Below are positions 1 through 8,944 of a stretch of DNA of 64,000 nt, piece after piece (the first letter of the stretch is position 1; each line of letters begins with the position of its first letter). The DNA is taken from NCBI RefSeq assembly GCF_003990975.1, contig NZ_RZJR01000004.1:206625-270624 (forward strand). The letters run 5' to 3'. Source of the DNA: Cohnella sp. AR92. GTDB taxonomy: Bacteria; Bacillota; Bacilli; Paenibacillales; Paenibacillaceae. The position numbers and the translations under genes are program-made. The notes beneath the pieces are model-generated. The model had not been told where the DNA came from. It ran no database searches and was given only the letters and a program-made list of their open reading frames with translations.

Positions 1-1
1 T

Positions 2-772
2 TCCCTCGATCCCGACGACTTTCGTCTGCTGCATCAAAGCATGCTGGACGCGGTAACCCCGGGAGCGCTGCCCGTGAACTATTACGAGCTGCGAGAGGAA
101 CAGGAAGACGGCGGTTATTTGCGGAAGCTGGTGATGAAGTGCCAAGACTGCGTATCCCGCCTTCCTTCCTATAAGCTGGTTCAGGAGGATGTCCGCTATC
201 TGGTTTCTCTCTACGGCGATTTACAGGTTTACAAGCATATCGCCGTCGATCAGAGAGAGACGAAGCTTCTGGAATGGTGGGGGCAGCATTCCAGCCGCTA
301 TCCCGAGCTGAAGTGGAACGAATTCGCGGCTGCCACCGGTTCGACTTTGGGGATGTTCATGCTTTTCCTCGCCGCCAGCGACGAGAACCTGAAGCCCTCC
401 GACGGCCGGGGAATCCGGGAGCTTTATTTTCCATCCATTAACGGACTTCACATCCTGCTCGATTATTTGATCGATCAGGAAGAGGATGCCAAGGGCGGAG
501 ATTTGAACTTCTGCAGCTATTACGAGAACCAGGAAGATTTGAACGACAGGCTGCTGAGAATGGTCCGAGCCGCCAGGGCTTCGGCCGACCAGCTCCCGTT
601 CTCCAGCTTCCACCGGATGATCGTGGAAGGGCTGATCGCCCTCTATCTGTCCGATCCCAAGGTTCGGGGACAAGCTGAAGTTCGCCGCACCGTCCGGCAA
701 ATCATGAAAGGAAGTCCTCTGACGAGAGTGTTCTTCTGGCTGAACAGCCATTTGATACGCAAGGCCATGTGA
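2..772 (+). CDS. ytpB: Tetraprenyl-beta-curcumene synthase, C-terminal part (DUF2600)
   Basis: The frame is open from base 2, so the gene begins upstream of the window; about 256 residues are visible of a family usually near 360. The stretch around GLHILLDYLIDQEED and DLNFCSYY is typical of the DUF2600/YtpB family. These enzymes cyclise long-chain polyprenyl diphosphates to sesquarterpene precursors found in spore-forming Bacillales; YtpB makes tetraprenyl-beta-curcumene. The D-rich DYLIDQEED segment is the likely metal and diphosphate contact. pfkA follows 37 bp downstream on the same strand. The family assignment is from recognised sequence; the N-terminal half cannot be checked. Confidence 0.85.
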   Translation, partial: SLDPDDFRLLHQSMLDAVTPGALPVNYYELREEQEDGGYLRKLVMKCQDCVSRLPSYKLVQEDVRYLVSLYGDLQVYKHIAVDQRETKLLEWWGQHSSRYPELKWNEFAAATGSTLGMFMLFLAASDENLKPSDGRGIRELYFPSINGLHILLDYLIDQEEDAKGGDLNFCSYYENQEDLNDRLLRMVRAARASADQLPFSSFHRMIVEGLIALYLSDPKVRGQAEVRRTVRQIMKGSPLTRVFFWLNSHLIRKAM

Positions 773-809
773 ACAAGGAATAGCAAAGATTTGAAGGGAG
801 ATTTTTGAC

Positions 810-1778
810 ATGAGCGCAGTCCAGAAAATTGCCGTTCTCACGAGCGGCGGAGATTCCCAAGGCATGAATGCTGCCGTTCGTTCGGTAGTGAGAAGCGCAT
901 TGTTCCGGGGCTTGGAGGTTTACGGAGTGCAACGCGGCTATCAAGGGCTATTGAATGAGGATCTCCGTCCGATGGACCTACGCAGCGTAGGCGACATCAT
1001 TCAGCGCGGGGGAACGATTCTCCAGACGGCACGGTGCAAGGAGTTCGTGACTCCGGAAGGCCAGCAGCGCGGAGCGGAAGTTCTTCGCAAGTTCGGCATC
1101 GACGGGCTTGTCGTCATCGGCGGCGACGGTTCCTACCAGGGCGCGAACAAGCTGAGCAAGCTCGGCATCAAGACGATGGGCTTGCCGGGAACGATCGACA
1201 ACGATATTCCGTTCACGGACTTCACGATCGGCTTCGATACCGCGGTCAGCATCGTCGTTGACGCGATCAACAAGCTGCGCGACACGATGACTTCTCACGA
1301 GCGCTCTTCCGTTGTCGAAGTCATGGGCCGCCACTGCGGCGACATCGCGCTATACGCCGGCCTTGCGAGCGGGGCCGAATCGATTCTAGTGCCGGAGGTT
1401 CCTTTCGATATTCAGGAGATCTCCAAGCGGATGAAGGAGAATTTCCAGAACGGCAAGCGCCACAGTATCGTTGTCGTTGCCGAAGGCGCGGGACGCGGCG
1501 AAGACATCGCCAGCGAAATCACCGGCCATTGCGGAATCGAACCTCGCGTTACGGTGCTCGGTCACATTCAGCGCGGGGGCACGCCAACGCACAACGACCG
1601 CATTCTTGCCAGCCGCCTGGGAGACTTCGCCGTGCAGAAGCTGACTGAAGGGGATTCGGGGAAGGGCTGCGGCATTATCAAGGGCGAGCTCGTCACGACG
1701 GACATCGACAAGGTTGTCAGCACGAAGAAGGGCTTCGACATGAACTTATACAACCTCGCTATTCGTCTCGCTCAATAA
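810..1778 (+). CDS. pfkA: ATP-dependent 6-phosphofructokinase
   Basis: Cytosolic glycolytic enzyme converting fructose 6-phosphate and ATP to fructose 1,6-bisphosphate. At 322 residues it has the length of the bacterial group A1 enzymes. Visible motifs: the nucleotide loop near residues 11-20 (TSGGDSQGMN), the ATP-contacting GGDGS at 104-108, the catalytic aspartate D130 in PGTIDNDI, MGRHCGD for sugar phosphate binding, and GHIQRGG. The start has a GAAGGGAG site about 10 bases upstream. The odd point is Gln17, where well-known homologues have Pro in GGDSPGMN. A strong terminator follows at 1811, so the gene ends its own transcript. Confidence 0.95.
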   Translation: MSAVQKIAVLTSGGDSQGMNAAVRSVVRSALFRGLEVYGVQRGYQGLLNEDLRPMDLRSVGDIIQRGGTILQTARCKEFVTPEGQQRGAEVLRKFGIDGLVVIGGDGSYQGANKLSKLGIKTMGLPGTIDNDIPFTDFTIGFDTAVSIVVDAINKLRDTMTSHERSSVVEVMGRHCGDIALYAGLASGAESILVPEVPFDIQEISKRMKENFQNGKRHSIVVVAEGAGRGEDIASEITGHCGIEPRVTVLGHIQRGGTPTHNDRILASRLGDFAVQKLTEGDSGKGCGIIKGELVTTDIDKVVSTKKGFDMNLYNLAIRLAQ

Positions 1779-1810
1779 CGATCATCGCAATGATTGCTGC
1801 TATCCACAGC

Positions 1811-1848
1811 ACAGGTCAACCGGAGCTCTCCGGTTGACCTGTTTTTTG
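1811..1848 (+). terminator. Rho-independent terminator of pfkA
   Basis: A perfect 14-bp stem (1811-1824 with 1829-1842), a 4-base GCTC loop and a run of six T follow pfkA by about 30 bases. Confidence 0.92.
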
Positions 1849-1876
1849 CAGATAGCCCCCGATCACGCCGGCACGT

Positions 1877-1922
1877 AAAATAAATAGGCAGTTCCCGACG
1901 ATAGACGCGGGAACTGCCTATT
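1877..1922 (-). terminator. Terminator of the DUF4015 gene
   Basis: A 15-bp perfect stem (1883-1897 with 1908-1922) lies directly after the stop codon at 1927 on the minus strand and is followed on that strand by TTATTTTA. It faces the pfkA terminator across a convergent junction. Confidence 0.8.
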
Positions 1923-1926
1923 ATGC

Positions 1927-3126
1927 TTATTTATATGTCGCGCCGGACGAATACCGGTTGCCTGCGTTCCAGAGAAGGAACTCCTCGACGCCGGAATCCT
2001 TCAACGCCTTCACTTGAGCGGATACCTCGGCGGCTCCGTACTTGATGTAATGGCCCTTGCCGAGCCAGCTTGCGGTGAAGTCCTGAATCCACGGACGAAT
2101 GACGGGCTGGGCGTCGCCCAGCTCTTCCAGCTTCTTGTGGGTGTCGTCGAGCGCGCCCTTGATCGTTGCGTACGGAGCGGTGTCCGGGTTCTTCTGGCCG
2201 AACCAGCCTGTGCTGTAGTGGCTCGGGTAGATCATCGGGCTGATGACGTTCACCGCGTCGGAGATCTTCACGAAGTCCTGCCCGATTCCTTCGGCAGCCG
2301 GCACGGAAGCGGCATAACCGAAAATATCGACGGAGACGCGGACTCCGAGCGGAGCTAGCTGCTCGCGGGCATAATGGACGAAGTCGGAGACGATCTGCAC
2401 GCGGGTCTCGTCCGTCTTGGCGAACTTGAGCGAGTCGGCTTTCTTCTCGAAGCCTTCCGGGAATCTCACGTAATCGAACTGGATCTCCTTGAAGCCAAGC
2501 TTGGCCGCTTCCTTCGCGATCTCGACGTTGTAATCCCAGACTTCCTTCCGGTAGGGATTCACGAAGCTGTCTCCCTTGCCGTTCTTCCATACGCTTCCGT
2601 CCGATGTAACGTAAGAAAGCTCCGGATGCTTCTTGGCCAGGATCGTATCCTTGAAGACGACCACTCTTGCAATCGGGTAAATGTCGTGCGCCTTAAGCGT
2701 ATCCATGAGGCCGTGGATATCTTTGATGAAGGGCTGAGGAGTACCCAGCTTCTGGAGCTCCGGGTTGTCGGTCTTGTACGTGATGTAGCCGTTGTCGTCC
2801 TTGATGTCGATGACCATGGCATTCAGCTCGGTCTTGTCGACGAGATCCAGCAAGGTGGACATTCGGGCTCCGCCCGCGCTGTAAGCGGTGACATAAATGC
2901 CCTTGACTTTAGGAGCGTTCGGCTGAGGGTCGGAACCCGAAGCCTCTTGGGCGCCATCCTCGGAAGCCGCTCCGCCGGTACCCAAGCTGGATGCGGATTG
3001 GAGCGCTTGTTCGGTCTGATAGACGGCGTGAACGAATTTGCCCAGCGAGCTTTGTTGCGGATGTTCGGAGGACAAAGCGCCAGTTGCGGTGTGTAGTAGC
3101 AGGAACAAGGTCAGCAGAATGTCCAT
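1927..3126 (-). CDS. Putative glycoside hydrolase, DUF4015 family
   Basis: A 399-residue protein with a hydrophobic N-terminal export segment (residues 1-17), a low-complexity linker to about residue 75, and then a TIM-barrel-like DUF4015 domain to the end. Recognisable family segments are GIYVTAYSAG near 77, IDIKDDNGYITY, the barrel strand EIQFDYVRFPEG, VSVDIFGY, and MIYPSHY. DUF4015 is a predicted polysaccharide-acting glycosidase family with little biochemistry; Asp and Glu at strand ends are the presumed catalytic groups. It is probably secreted or membrane tethered. The start at 3126 has AGGGAGAGAG upstream. The gene is single, between its own terminator and yitT. The substrate is unknown. 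Confidence 0.85.
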   Translation of the reverse strand: MDILLTLFLLLHTATGALSSEHPQQSSLGKFVHAVYQTEQALQSASSLGTGGAASEDGAQEASGSDPQPNAPKVKGIYVTAYSAGGARMSTLLDLVDKTELNAMVIDIKDDNGYITYKTDNPELQKLGTPQPFIKDIHGLMDTLKAHDIYPIARVVVFKDTILAKKHPELSYVTSDGSVWKNGKGDSFVNPYRKEVWDYNVEIAKEAAKLGFKEIQFDYVRFPEGFEKKADSLKFAKTDETRVQIVSDFVHYAREQLAPLGVRVSVDIFGYAASVPAAEGIGQDFVKISDAVNVISPMIYPSHYSTGWFGQKNPDTAPYATIKGALDDTHKKLEELGDAQPVIRPWIQDFTASWLGKGHYIKYGAAEVSAQVKALKDSGVEEFLLWNAGNRYSSGATYK

Positions 3127-3275
3127 CGAATCTCTCTCCCTATGACTCTTTGTCCCGATTATATACGAGATTTGAGCAAGGAGACAGGGGTATTTTGTAG
3201 GAATATGGCGAATATGAGAAGATAGACCATAGGACTCTGGCAGCCTGCTGGCCGGGGCCTTGCAAGAAGAAGCCG

Positions 3276-4115
3276 TTAATATAACGGCTTCTTGCGGAAT
3301 TCGCCGATCACATCGATCGTCTGGACGACATTGACGAACGCTTGAGGGTCGATATCGCTGATTAATTTGCGAAGCTCGGCCAGCTCGTACCGGGTCGTAA
3401 CCGTCATGAGCATATCCTTCTCTTCGCTGGTGTAGGCGCCTTTCGTTCGAAGAACGGTCACCCCTCTAGGCCACTGGAGCAACTGGCTGGCGATCTCGTT
3501 GGATTTTTTCGAGACGATAAACGCGGTAACTTTGCGATGAGGGGTGTGAACCGCATCAATTACTTTTCCCGTCACGAAGATGGAGAGCATAGAATAGAAG
3601 GCGGCATCCCAATTCCCGTTGTATAACCCGAGCGCTAACACGACGGCGGTATTCAGAATAAAGATAAGTATCCCCACGGGAAGATCCCGTTTGCGGGAAA
3701 TAATGGAAGCGACGATATCGAACCCGCCGGACGAACCTCCGTAGCGCAAGGCGACCGCGGTGCCGGCGCCGACCAGCACTCCCCCCATGACGGCCGAGAG
3801 AAGCGGCTCTTCCGTCAGATTGCCAAGCGGGATGATCTGCATGAACAGGGTGGTAAAGATAACGTTCACTACGCTGAGCAGGATGAATCTTCGGCCCAGA
3901 TCGGTTAATCCCCACATCAAAACCGGGATGTTCAGGACAAAATATAGGATACCGATATTCCAATCGGTGATATACCCGATGATCATCGCGACGCCCGATA
4001 AGCCGCCGCTTAACAGTCCTTCAGGAATGATGAGCAAGCGGAAGCCGCTGGCGATAGCCGCCGAAGAGACGATCATGGCGACGATTCCGAAAAGCAGAGT
4101 CAATCTTTTGTGCAT
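3276..4115 (-). CDS. YitT family membrane protein with DUF2179 domain
   Basis: A 279-residue integral membrane protein with five or six hydrophobic segments in residues 7-190, including the glycine-rich [14 protein letters not shown] and GGSSGGFDI motifs of the YitT/DUF161 family. A cytosolic DUF2179 domain (about 200-275) holds [18 protein letters not shown] and ends in EFRKKPLY. Family transport or signalling roles are unproven. GGGAGGA precedes the ATG. An 8-bp inverted repeat (4134-4141 with 4158-4165) lies just upstream and could be a leader hairpin or operator. A 12-bp hairpin (3266-3277 with 3282-3293) overlaps the stop codon but lacks a T run, so I do not call it a terminator. Confidence 0.88.
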   Translation of the reverse strand: MHKRLTLLFGIVAMIVSSAAIASGFRLLIIPEGLLSGGLSGVAMIIGYITDWNIGILYFVLNIPVLMWGLTDLGRRFILLSVVNVIFTTLFMQIIPLGNLTEEPLLSAVMGGVLVGAGTAVALRYGGSSGGFDIVASIISRKRDLPVGILIFILNTAVVLALGLYNGNWDAAFYSMLSIFVTGKVIDAVHTPHRKVTAFIVSKKSNEIASQLLQWPRGVTVLRTKGAYTSEEKDMLMTVTTRYELAELRKLISDIDPQAFVNVVQTIDVIGEFRKKPLY

Positions 4116-4319
4116 TTCAAACTGTTCCTCCCGAACCTAAGATGCCTAAAATCAAACCTTAGGTTACCACGGGCGGAGCAGGTCATACAAGCTGATGTTT
4201 GCCGGTCGCCGAATGGCCCCAGAGGAACGAATCGCAAAGGTAAAATTCGGAGAAAAGAAGGGGGAAAACAGTCCAAATTTTGCGTGAAAGAGAATGACTG
4301 GAGTTTCCAGCGGAGTTTG

Positions 4320-4328
4320 TGGTATAAT
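4320..4328 (+). promoter_or_regulatory. Extended -10 promoter of the DEAD-box helicase gene
   Basis: TGGTATAAT is an exact TGn-TATAAT extended -10 element about 67 bases before the TTG start. No good -35 hexamer lies at the right distance, which is common for extended -10 promoters. It implies a leader of about 60 nt. Confidence 0.7.
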
Positions 4329-4394
4329 TACCTGTATATTTTTTTGGAAGCCGTTTGTTTAAAGGCACCATTACAGAAGGAGTTTGAAAAAAAT

Positions 4395-6020
4395 TTGAGC
4401 ACATTCTCAGAATTCGGGTTGGAGCCGGATGTACTCCAAGCCATTACAGATTTGGGTTATGAAGAACCCACCCCGATTCAAGCACACGCGATTCCCGTCG
4501 CTCTGAGCGGCAGAGATATGATTGGTCAGGCCCAGACAGGAACCGGTAAAACCGCAGCCTTCGGGATTCCACTCGTTAGCAAAATCGCCCCCTCTGAAGA
4601 CCGTATCGTAACTCTGATCATGACTCCGACTCGCGAGCTTGCTATTCAGGTAGCGGAAGAAATCGAGAAGCTGGGCCGTACGAAGGGCATTCGCTCCCTT
4701 CCTATCTATGGCGGTCAAGATATCGGACGCCAGATTCGCGGATTGAGACGCCGCCCGCAGATCATTATCGGCACGCCGGGTCGTCTACTCGACCATATCA
4801 ACCGGAAGACGATTCGTCTGGACGACGTTCAGACCGTCGTGCTGGATGAAGCGGACGAGATGCTGGACATGGGCTTCATGGAAGACATCACTTCCATCTT
4901 GAGCCTTGTGCCGGAAGCGCGCCAAACCCTGTTGTTCTCCGCTACGATGCCGACGAACATTCAGAAGCTCGCGCAGCAATTCCTGAAGAATCCGGAGCAC
5001 ATCTCCATGATTCCGAAGACGCAAACGACGAACAAGAACATTCAACAGTTCTACATCGAAGTCCAAGAACGCATGAAGTTCGACGGTCTCTGCCGATTGC
5101 TGGACATGGAACCGCCTGAGCTCGCGATCATCTTCGGACGCACGAAGCGCCGCGTCGCCGAATTGTCCGAAGCGCTCATGAAGCGCGGCTATGCGGCAGA
5201 CGGCTTGCACGGCGACCTGTCCCAGAACCAGCGCGACGCGGTCATGCGCAAGTTCCGCGACGGCAGCATCGACGTTCTCGTCGCAACGGACGTAGCGGCT
5301 CGCGGCCTGGATATCTCCGGCGTAACGCACGTCATCAACTTCGACCTTCCTCAAGACCCGGAAAGCTACGTTCACCGGATCGGCCGTACCGGCCGCGCAG
5401 GGAAGGAAGGAACTTCTTGGACGTTCGTGACACCGCGCGAGACCGATCACCTGCACTTCATCGAGAAGATCACGCGTCACCGCATCTCCAAGAAGCCTCT
5501 TCCTACCCTCAGCGAAGCGATGGAAGGCAAGCAACGCGTCATTGCCGAGAGAATCATCGAAGCGGTCGGGAACGAAGAAGACACCAATGCGTATAAGTGG
5601 GTAGCGGCTCAGCTGCTTGAGCAATACGATTCGGTGCAGCTGCTTGCGGCTGCGATGAAGCTTCTCACCGGAGACAAGAAGGACGTTTCGGTCGAATTGA
5701 CGCCGGAAGATCCGATCCGCTCCAAAAAGCGCAAGTTCGACGGTCGCAGCGGCGGCGGTTACGGCGGTCAGCGCCGCAGCGGCGGCTACAACGGCGGCGG
5801 TCAAGGACGCGGCGGCTACGGCGGCCAAGGACGCGGCGGCTATAACGGCGGCGAACGCCGCAGCAGCTATAATGGCGGCGGCCAAGGCGGCAGCCAAGGC
5901 GGCGGATACCGCAAGCCGTATCGCGAAGGCGGCAATCGCAGAGAAGACGGCGGCGGGTATCGCAACGATCGCCGAGAAGAGACTCGCAGCTCCCGCAACG
6001 AGGATTTTGTAAACATCTAA
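4395..6020 (+). CDS. DEAD-box ATP-dependent RNA helicase with RGG/GGY tail
   Basis: RNA helicase of the CshA/DeaD type, expected to act in ribosome assembly, mRNA turnover or cold adaptation. I chose the TTG at 4395 (541 residues): AGAAGGAG lies 12 bases upstream and the protein then begins [12 protein letters not shown], the usual Q-motif lead-in; an ATG at 4110 would overlap the divergent yitT and precede the promoter. Visible are motif I AQTGTGKT, motif [12 protein letters not shown], motif III SAT, and motif [12 protein letters not shown]. From about residue 445 the tail becomes a Gly/Arg/Tyr/Asn-rich RGG-like region, a likely RNA-binding extension of low complexity. DUF624 follows 39 bp downstream. 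Confidence 0.93.
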   Translation: MSTFSEFGLEPDVLQAITDLGYEEPTPIQAHAIPVALSGRDMIGQAQTGTGKTAAFGIPLVSKIAPSEDRIVTLIMTPTRELAIQVAEEIEKLGRTKGIRSLPIYGGQDIGRQIRGLRRRPQIIIGTPGRLLDHINRKTIRLDDVQTVVLDEADEMLDMGFMEDITSILSLVPEARQTLLFSATMPTNIQKLAQQFLKNPEHISMIPKTQTTNKNIQQFYIEVQERMKFDGLCRLLDMEPPELAIIFGRTKRRVAELSEALMKRGYAADGLHGDLSQNQRDAVMRKFRDGSIDVLVATDVAARGLDISGVTHVINFDLPQDPESYVHRIGRTGRAGKEGTSWTFVTPRETDHLHFIEKITRHRISKKPLPTLSEAMEGKQRVIAERIIEAVGNEEDTNAYKWVAAQLLEQYDSVQLLAAAMKLLTGDKKDVSVELTPEDPIRSKKRKFDGRSGGGYGGQRRSGGYNGGGQGRGGYGGQGRGGYNGGERRSSYNGGGQGGSQGGGYRKPYREGGNRREDGGGYRNDRREETRSSRNEDFVNI

Positions 6021-6059
6021 TCTGATGGCAACTTAGTTGGCAGCTAGGGAGGATTACCC

Positions 6060-6830
6060 ATGGAAATGCGGGGCATGATGGGCGGCTTCTACAAGATCTC
6101 CGAGTGGATCATGAGATTGGCCGTTACGAACGTTCTTTGGGTTCTGTGTTCCATACCGGTATTCTTGGCGGCTTTCTCTGGTCTCGTGACAGCGGACCAG
6201 GAAGGCTCGCTGGTATGGCACACGATCGTTATCTCCATACTGTCCCCATTTACTCTGTTTCCGGCGACCTCGGCTATGTTCTCGGTCGCCCGGAAGTGGG
6301 TAATGGGAGATACGGACGTTCCGCTGTTTAAGACTTTCTTCCGGAACTACAAGCAAAACTATGTACAAGCTATGCTTGGCGGCATCATCTACGCTGTGCT
6401 GTTCGCCGTCCTGTTCATCGATTATCGGGTTTACCTGAAGGATCTCGATGGCTTCGGCGTTCTCGCTATCCTGTTCCTGGCGCTGATGGTTCTGCTGTTC
6501 GTCTCGGTGTTCCAATTCTTCTCGCTGCTCTCGCACTTCCATATGAAGACGATGCAGCTTATCAAGAATTCGGTCATCCTGACAATCGGCCGTCCGTTCC
6601 GTTCCTTGTCAACGGCGATTGTGAGCGGTTTCATTCTTTATATCAGCATCTTCACCAAGTTTACTTTCCTCATCCCTTTCTTTATGGGGAGCTTAATCGC
6701 TGTCTTTGCCTTCTTTAACTTCTATCAGACGATTCAGAAGATGCAAGCGAAGGCTGCCGCCAACGAGGCAGACGAAGATGCGCTTCCGATCGAAGAGTCC
6801 CCGACCAAAGACGATGAGAAGATCAAATAA
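6060..6830 (+). CDS. DUF624 (YesL family) membrane protein
   Basis: A 256-residue membrane protein with five or six hydrophobic segments: about 19-40, 55-75, 100-122, 128-150, and a pair near 180-220. The opening GGFYKISEWIMRLAVTNVLW is typical of DUF624/YesL proteins, which are common in Bacillales beside carbohydrate transport genes but have no settled function. AGGGAGG lies 6 bases before the ATG. The C-terminal 35 residues are charged and cytosolic. Here it stands between the helicase and 6S RNA, with no sugar genes adjacent. Confidence 0.85.
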   Translation: MEMRGMMGGFYKISEWIMRLAVTNVLWVLCSIPVFLAAFSGLVTADQEGSLVWHTIVISILSPFTLFPATSAMFSVARKWVMGDTDVPLFKTFFRNYKQNYVQAMLGGIIYAVLFAVLFIDYRVYLKDLDGFGVLAILFLALMVLLFVSVFQFFSLLSHFHMKTMQLIKNSVILTIGRPFRSLSTAIVSGFILYISIFTKFTFLIPFFMGSLIAVFAFFNFYQTIQKMQAKAAANEADEDALPIEESPTKDDEKIK

Positions 6831-6850
6831 GAGCAGGTAATTTTCACAGG

Positions 6851-6879
6851 TTTACTTTTGCGGTGGCTGTGATTATAAT
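6851..6879 (+). promoter_or_regulatory. SigA promoter of 6S RNA
   Basis: TTTACT at 6851-6856, a 17-bp spacer, then a consensus TATAAT at 6874-6879. The predicted start is near 6886, matching the 5' end expected for the RNA below. Confidence 0.7.
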
Positions 6880-6885
6880 GTTCTT

Positions 6886-7073
6886 ACTCCTGCGATGTGC
6901 GTCACGACGATATATTGTTTTGAACCAATGGCTGTTTCAACGGGAGTTCGACATTGTACGGCGGCTGACATGCCCCCGAAAGGGGAAGTCAAAAGCGCGG
7001 ACTGAGGACACCCACCTGCGAGAGCGGGTTCAGAAACTTGCGCGTCGAACGGCAGAGCGGGTTTTTTCTTTTT
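6886..7073 (+). ncRNA. ssrS: 6S RNA
   Basis: A non-coding stretch of about 188 nt between its own promoter and a T-rich end (TTTTTTCTTTTT at 7062-7073). It carries segments I recognise from Firmicutes 6S RNAs: TTTTGAACCAA near 6917, AACGGGAGTTCG near 6938, a CCCCCGAAAGGGG hairpin near 6972, and CACCCACCTG with GGTTCAGAAACTT in the 3' half. The outer ends can pair (ACTCCTGC with GCAGAGCGGG). 6S RNA mimics an open promoter and sequesters sigma-A RNA polymerase in stationary phase. Identification is from remembered conserved blocks and length, not from a covariance search. Confidence 0.75.
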
Positions 7074-7149
7074 ATTGCCTTTAATCCCCGGGACAAGCGT
7101 GTTATTATTATGAGAAGCGCATATGGCACCCGGAGGGAGAGAATGTGTA

Positions 7150-7533
7150 TTGCTTAAGCGAATGCTCATCGGATTATTCCGCAGCCAAGAGCATACGGGC
7201 GATAAGGCTAAAGATCCAAAGCTAAAGTCTCATTATTACCGTATGTCGAAGGACAAGGCATGGGAAGAAATCGCATCCATCCTTAAGAAGATGCAGGGCT
7301 ACAAGATTCTCCATGAAGTGCCGAATATCGGCGAGATCGTCATGGAGAAGCGTACGATGTCCGGACGCACGATGGACATCACCATCCAGATCGTAGGGAC
7401 GGGTCCCGGGCGATCGGCAGTGGACATCTATTCGGCCTCCAGGGGATCTCTCGGAGATCTGGGAGCCAACTATCGCGTGATCCAGGAGATCTACGCGGTA
7501 CTGGACAAGAAACTGGCCGCTTACAAAGCATAA
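7150..7533 (+). CDS. DUF1499-like conserved cytosolic protein
   Basis: About 127 residues from the TTG at 7150; GGAGGG lies 12 bases before it. An in-frame ATG at 7123 would sit upstream of that ribosome site, and one at 7162 lies too far from it. The core HYYRMSKDKAWEEIASILKK is followed by EIVMEKRT and the closing VDIYSASRGSLGDLGANYR, which resembles the SAS-(R)-x-SDLGxN signature of DUF1499 proteins. No catalytic residues or membrane segments are evident. Its function is unknown. It sits alone between 6S RNA and a bidirectional terminator. Confidence 0.7.
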   Translation: MLKRMLIGLFRSQEHTGDKAKDPKLKSHYYRMSKDKAWEEIASILKKMQGYKILHEVPNIGEIVMEKRTMSGRTMDITIQIVGTGPGRSAVDIYSASRGSLGDLGANYRVIQEIYAVLDKKLAAYKA

Positions 7534-7558
7534 TAGGATTGGACGAACATACAAAAGC

Positions 7559-7599
7559 AAAAAAGCGAGAAAGGCGGCTAGCCTTCACTCGCTTTTTTT
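7559..7599. terminator. Bidirectional terminator between the DUF1499-like gene and tpx
   Basis: AAAAAAGCGAG (7559-7569) pairs with CTCGCTTTTTT (7588 on), with a small inner hairpin AAGGC/GCCTT. The A-run and T-run flanks serve both converging genes. Confidence 0.85.
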
Positions 7600-7653
7600 G
7601 ACGATCGCGGCCGGATAGCGTTGACTTCCGCCGCGCCTATCGCTGACAATCGG

Positions 7654-8172
7654 TTACAGCAGGCTCTTGACGGCAGCGATTGCCGCTTCATAGTCCGGGT
7701 GTTCGGTCATCTCGTTAAGCACTTGGACGTAGGCAAGCTTGTTGTCGGCGTCCAGGACGAAGATGGAGCGCATATCCAATTGAAACTCTTTGATCAATAC
7801 GCCGTATGACTTACCGAAGGAATTATCCTTGTAGTCGGACAGGAGCACGACGCGATCGACGCCGGCCGCGCCGCACCAGCGGGCTTGGGCGAACGGAAGG
7901 TCGGCGCTGACGGTCAGGATGACGACGCCGTCTCCGAGCTTGGAGGCTTCCTCGTTGAAACGGCGGGTTTGGGCGTCGCATACGCCGGTATCGATCGAAG
8001 GCACGACGCTGATCAGCTTAACCTTGCCCGCGTAGTCCTGAAGCGAAGCGGTCTCCAGAAGATTCTTGCTCAATGCGAAGTCGGGAGCCTGATCGCCTAC
8101 CTTAAGCTCCGGTCCTACCAAGGTTAGCGGGTTGCCTTTAAATGTCGCTGCATTCGAGCGTTCTTGACTCAT
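7654..8172 (-). CDS. tpx: Thiol peroxidase, atypical 2-Cys peroxiredoxin
   Basis: A 172-residue cytosolic peroxidase that reduces hydrogen and lipid peroxides with thioredoxin. The start at 8172 follows AAGGGAGG at good spacing; a frame open further upstream lacks a ribosome site. The peroxidatic cysteine is C65 in [15 protein letters not shown] and the resolving cysteine is C100 in ARWCGAAG, the spacing known for Tpx. Thr62 of the P-x3-T/S-x2-C active site is present. The usual RFCGAEG around the resolving Cys is here RWCGAAG. Single gene, ending at the shared terminator. Confidence 0.95.
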   Translation of the reverse strand: MSQERSNAATFKGNPLTLVGPELKVGDQAPDFALSKNLLETASLQDYAGKVKLISVVPSIDTGVCDAQTRRFNEEASKLGDGVVILTVSADLPFAQARWCGAAGVDRVVLLSDYKDNSFGKSYGVLIKEFQLDMRSIFVLDADNKLAYVQVLNEMTEHPDYEAAIAAVKSLL

Positions 8173-8289
8173 GTTAGGAAAAACCTCCCTTATAAATATG
8201 GGCTTGCCGACTTTCATTATAAACTTTGGCAATAATCATTGTCCAATAATGGGAAAAGAATAAAATCACAGCGAGACTGGAGGGACATC

Positions 8290-8898
8290 ATGATCTTCAT
8301 CCGTTACGAGAACTGGAAACAGTACCTCCGTTCCTATCCGGTCAACTCCCTCATCCTGGCTGCGTGCGTCGTCATGTTCGCGGTCGAATTGCTCACCGGC
8401 GGATTCGCGGAAGTCAATCTTGTCCGGCTGGGCGGGATAACGAACTTGGAGGGCTATGACGGCGTTTGGCGATATGCGGCTGCGTTGTTCCTGCACGGCA
8501 ACTGGCCGCACCTGATTTTTAACCTGTTCGCGATATTCGTCTTCGCGCCGCCGCTCGAGAGGATGTTCGGACACGTGCGTTATGCGTTGTTTTATTTGGC
8601 TTCGGGCATTCTGGGCAACGTGATCTCGGAATGGTTTCCCTTGTCGGGCTATTGGGTCGCGGTGGGGGCGTCCACGGCGATATACGGTCTTTATGGGGCT
8701 TACCTCTATATCAGCCTCTTCGAGCGTCAACGGCTGGATCCGGGCTCTCGAACGACGGTATACGGGATCCTGATTACGGGGCTGCTCTATTCCTTCTTCG
8801 TGCCGAACATCGGCATTGCGGCGCATCTCGGCGGTCTGGTGAGCGGATTCGTGCTTTATAAGGTGCTTGGAGGCCGGTTGGAGCGTCAATCGCGCTAG
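8290..8898 (+). CDS. Rhomboid family intramembrane serine protease
   Basis: A 202-residue, six-helix membrane protein. The start ATG at 8290 follows GGAGGGACATC. The family HxxxxHxxxN motif is seen as HGNWPHLIFN (residues 69-78), then PPLERMFG. The catalytic dyad is predicted as Ser128 in GAST and His179 in AAHLGGLVSG. Most rhomboids have GxSG or GASG at the serine; here the residue after Ser is Thr, which may affect the oxyanion region or mean reduced activity. Substrates are unknown. A LysR gene follows 46 bp downstream on the same strand. Confidence 0.88.
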   Translation: MIFIRYENWKQYLRSYPVNSLILAACVVMFAVELLTGGFAEVNLVRLGGITNLEGYDGVWRYAAALFLHGNWPHLIFNLFAIFVFAPPLERMFGHVRYALFYLASGILGNVISEWFPLSGYWVAVGASTAIYGLYGAYLYISLFERQRLDPGSRTTVYGILITGLLYSFFVPNIGIAAHLGGLVSGFVLYKVLGGRLERQSR

Positions 8899-8944
8899 CT
8901 GTTAAACTAAGAGTCATCGTCCAATTCGGAAGGGGTATCGTCAG

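Noticed and set aside
3266..3293. Terminator for the yitT-like gene
   Set aside because: A 12-bp hairpin overlaps the stop codon but has no T run on the minus strand.
4110..4394. Upstream extension of the DEAD-box helicase to the ATG at 4110
   Set aside because: It would overlap yitT and lie before the extended -10 promoter; the TTG at 4395 has a ribosome site and matches the usual start.
7000..7073. tRNA-like GGGTTCAGAAAC segment
   Set aside because: No acceptor or anticodon arms can be formed; the segment fits the 3' half of 6S RNA.
8173..8232. Longer thiol peroxidase start at 8232
   Set aside because: The extra 20 residues lack similarity to Tpx and a ribosome site; AAGGGAGG directly precedes the ATG at 8172.
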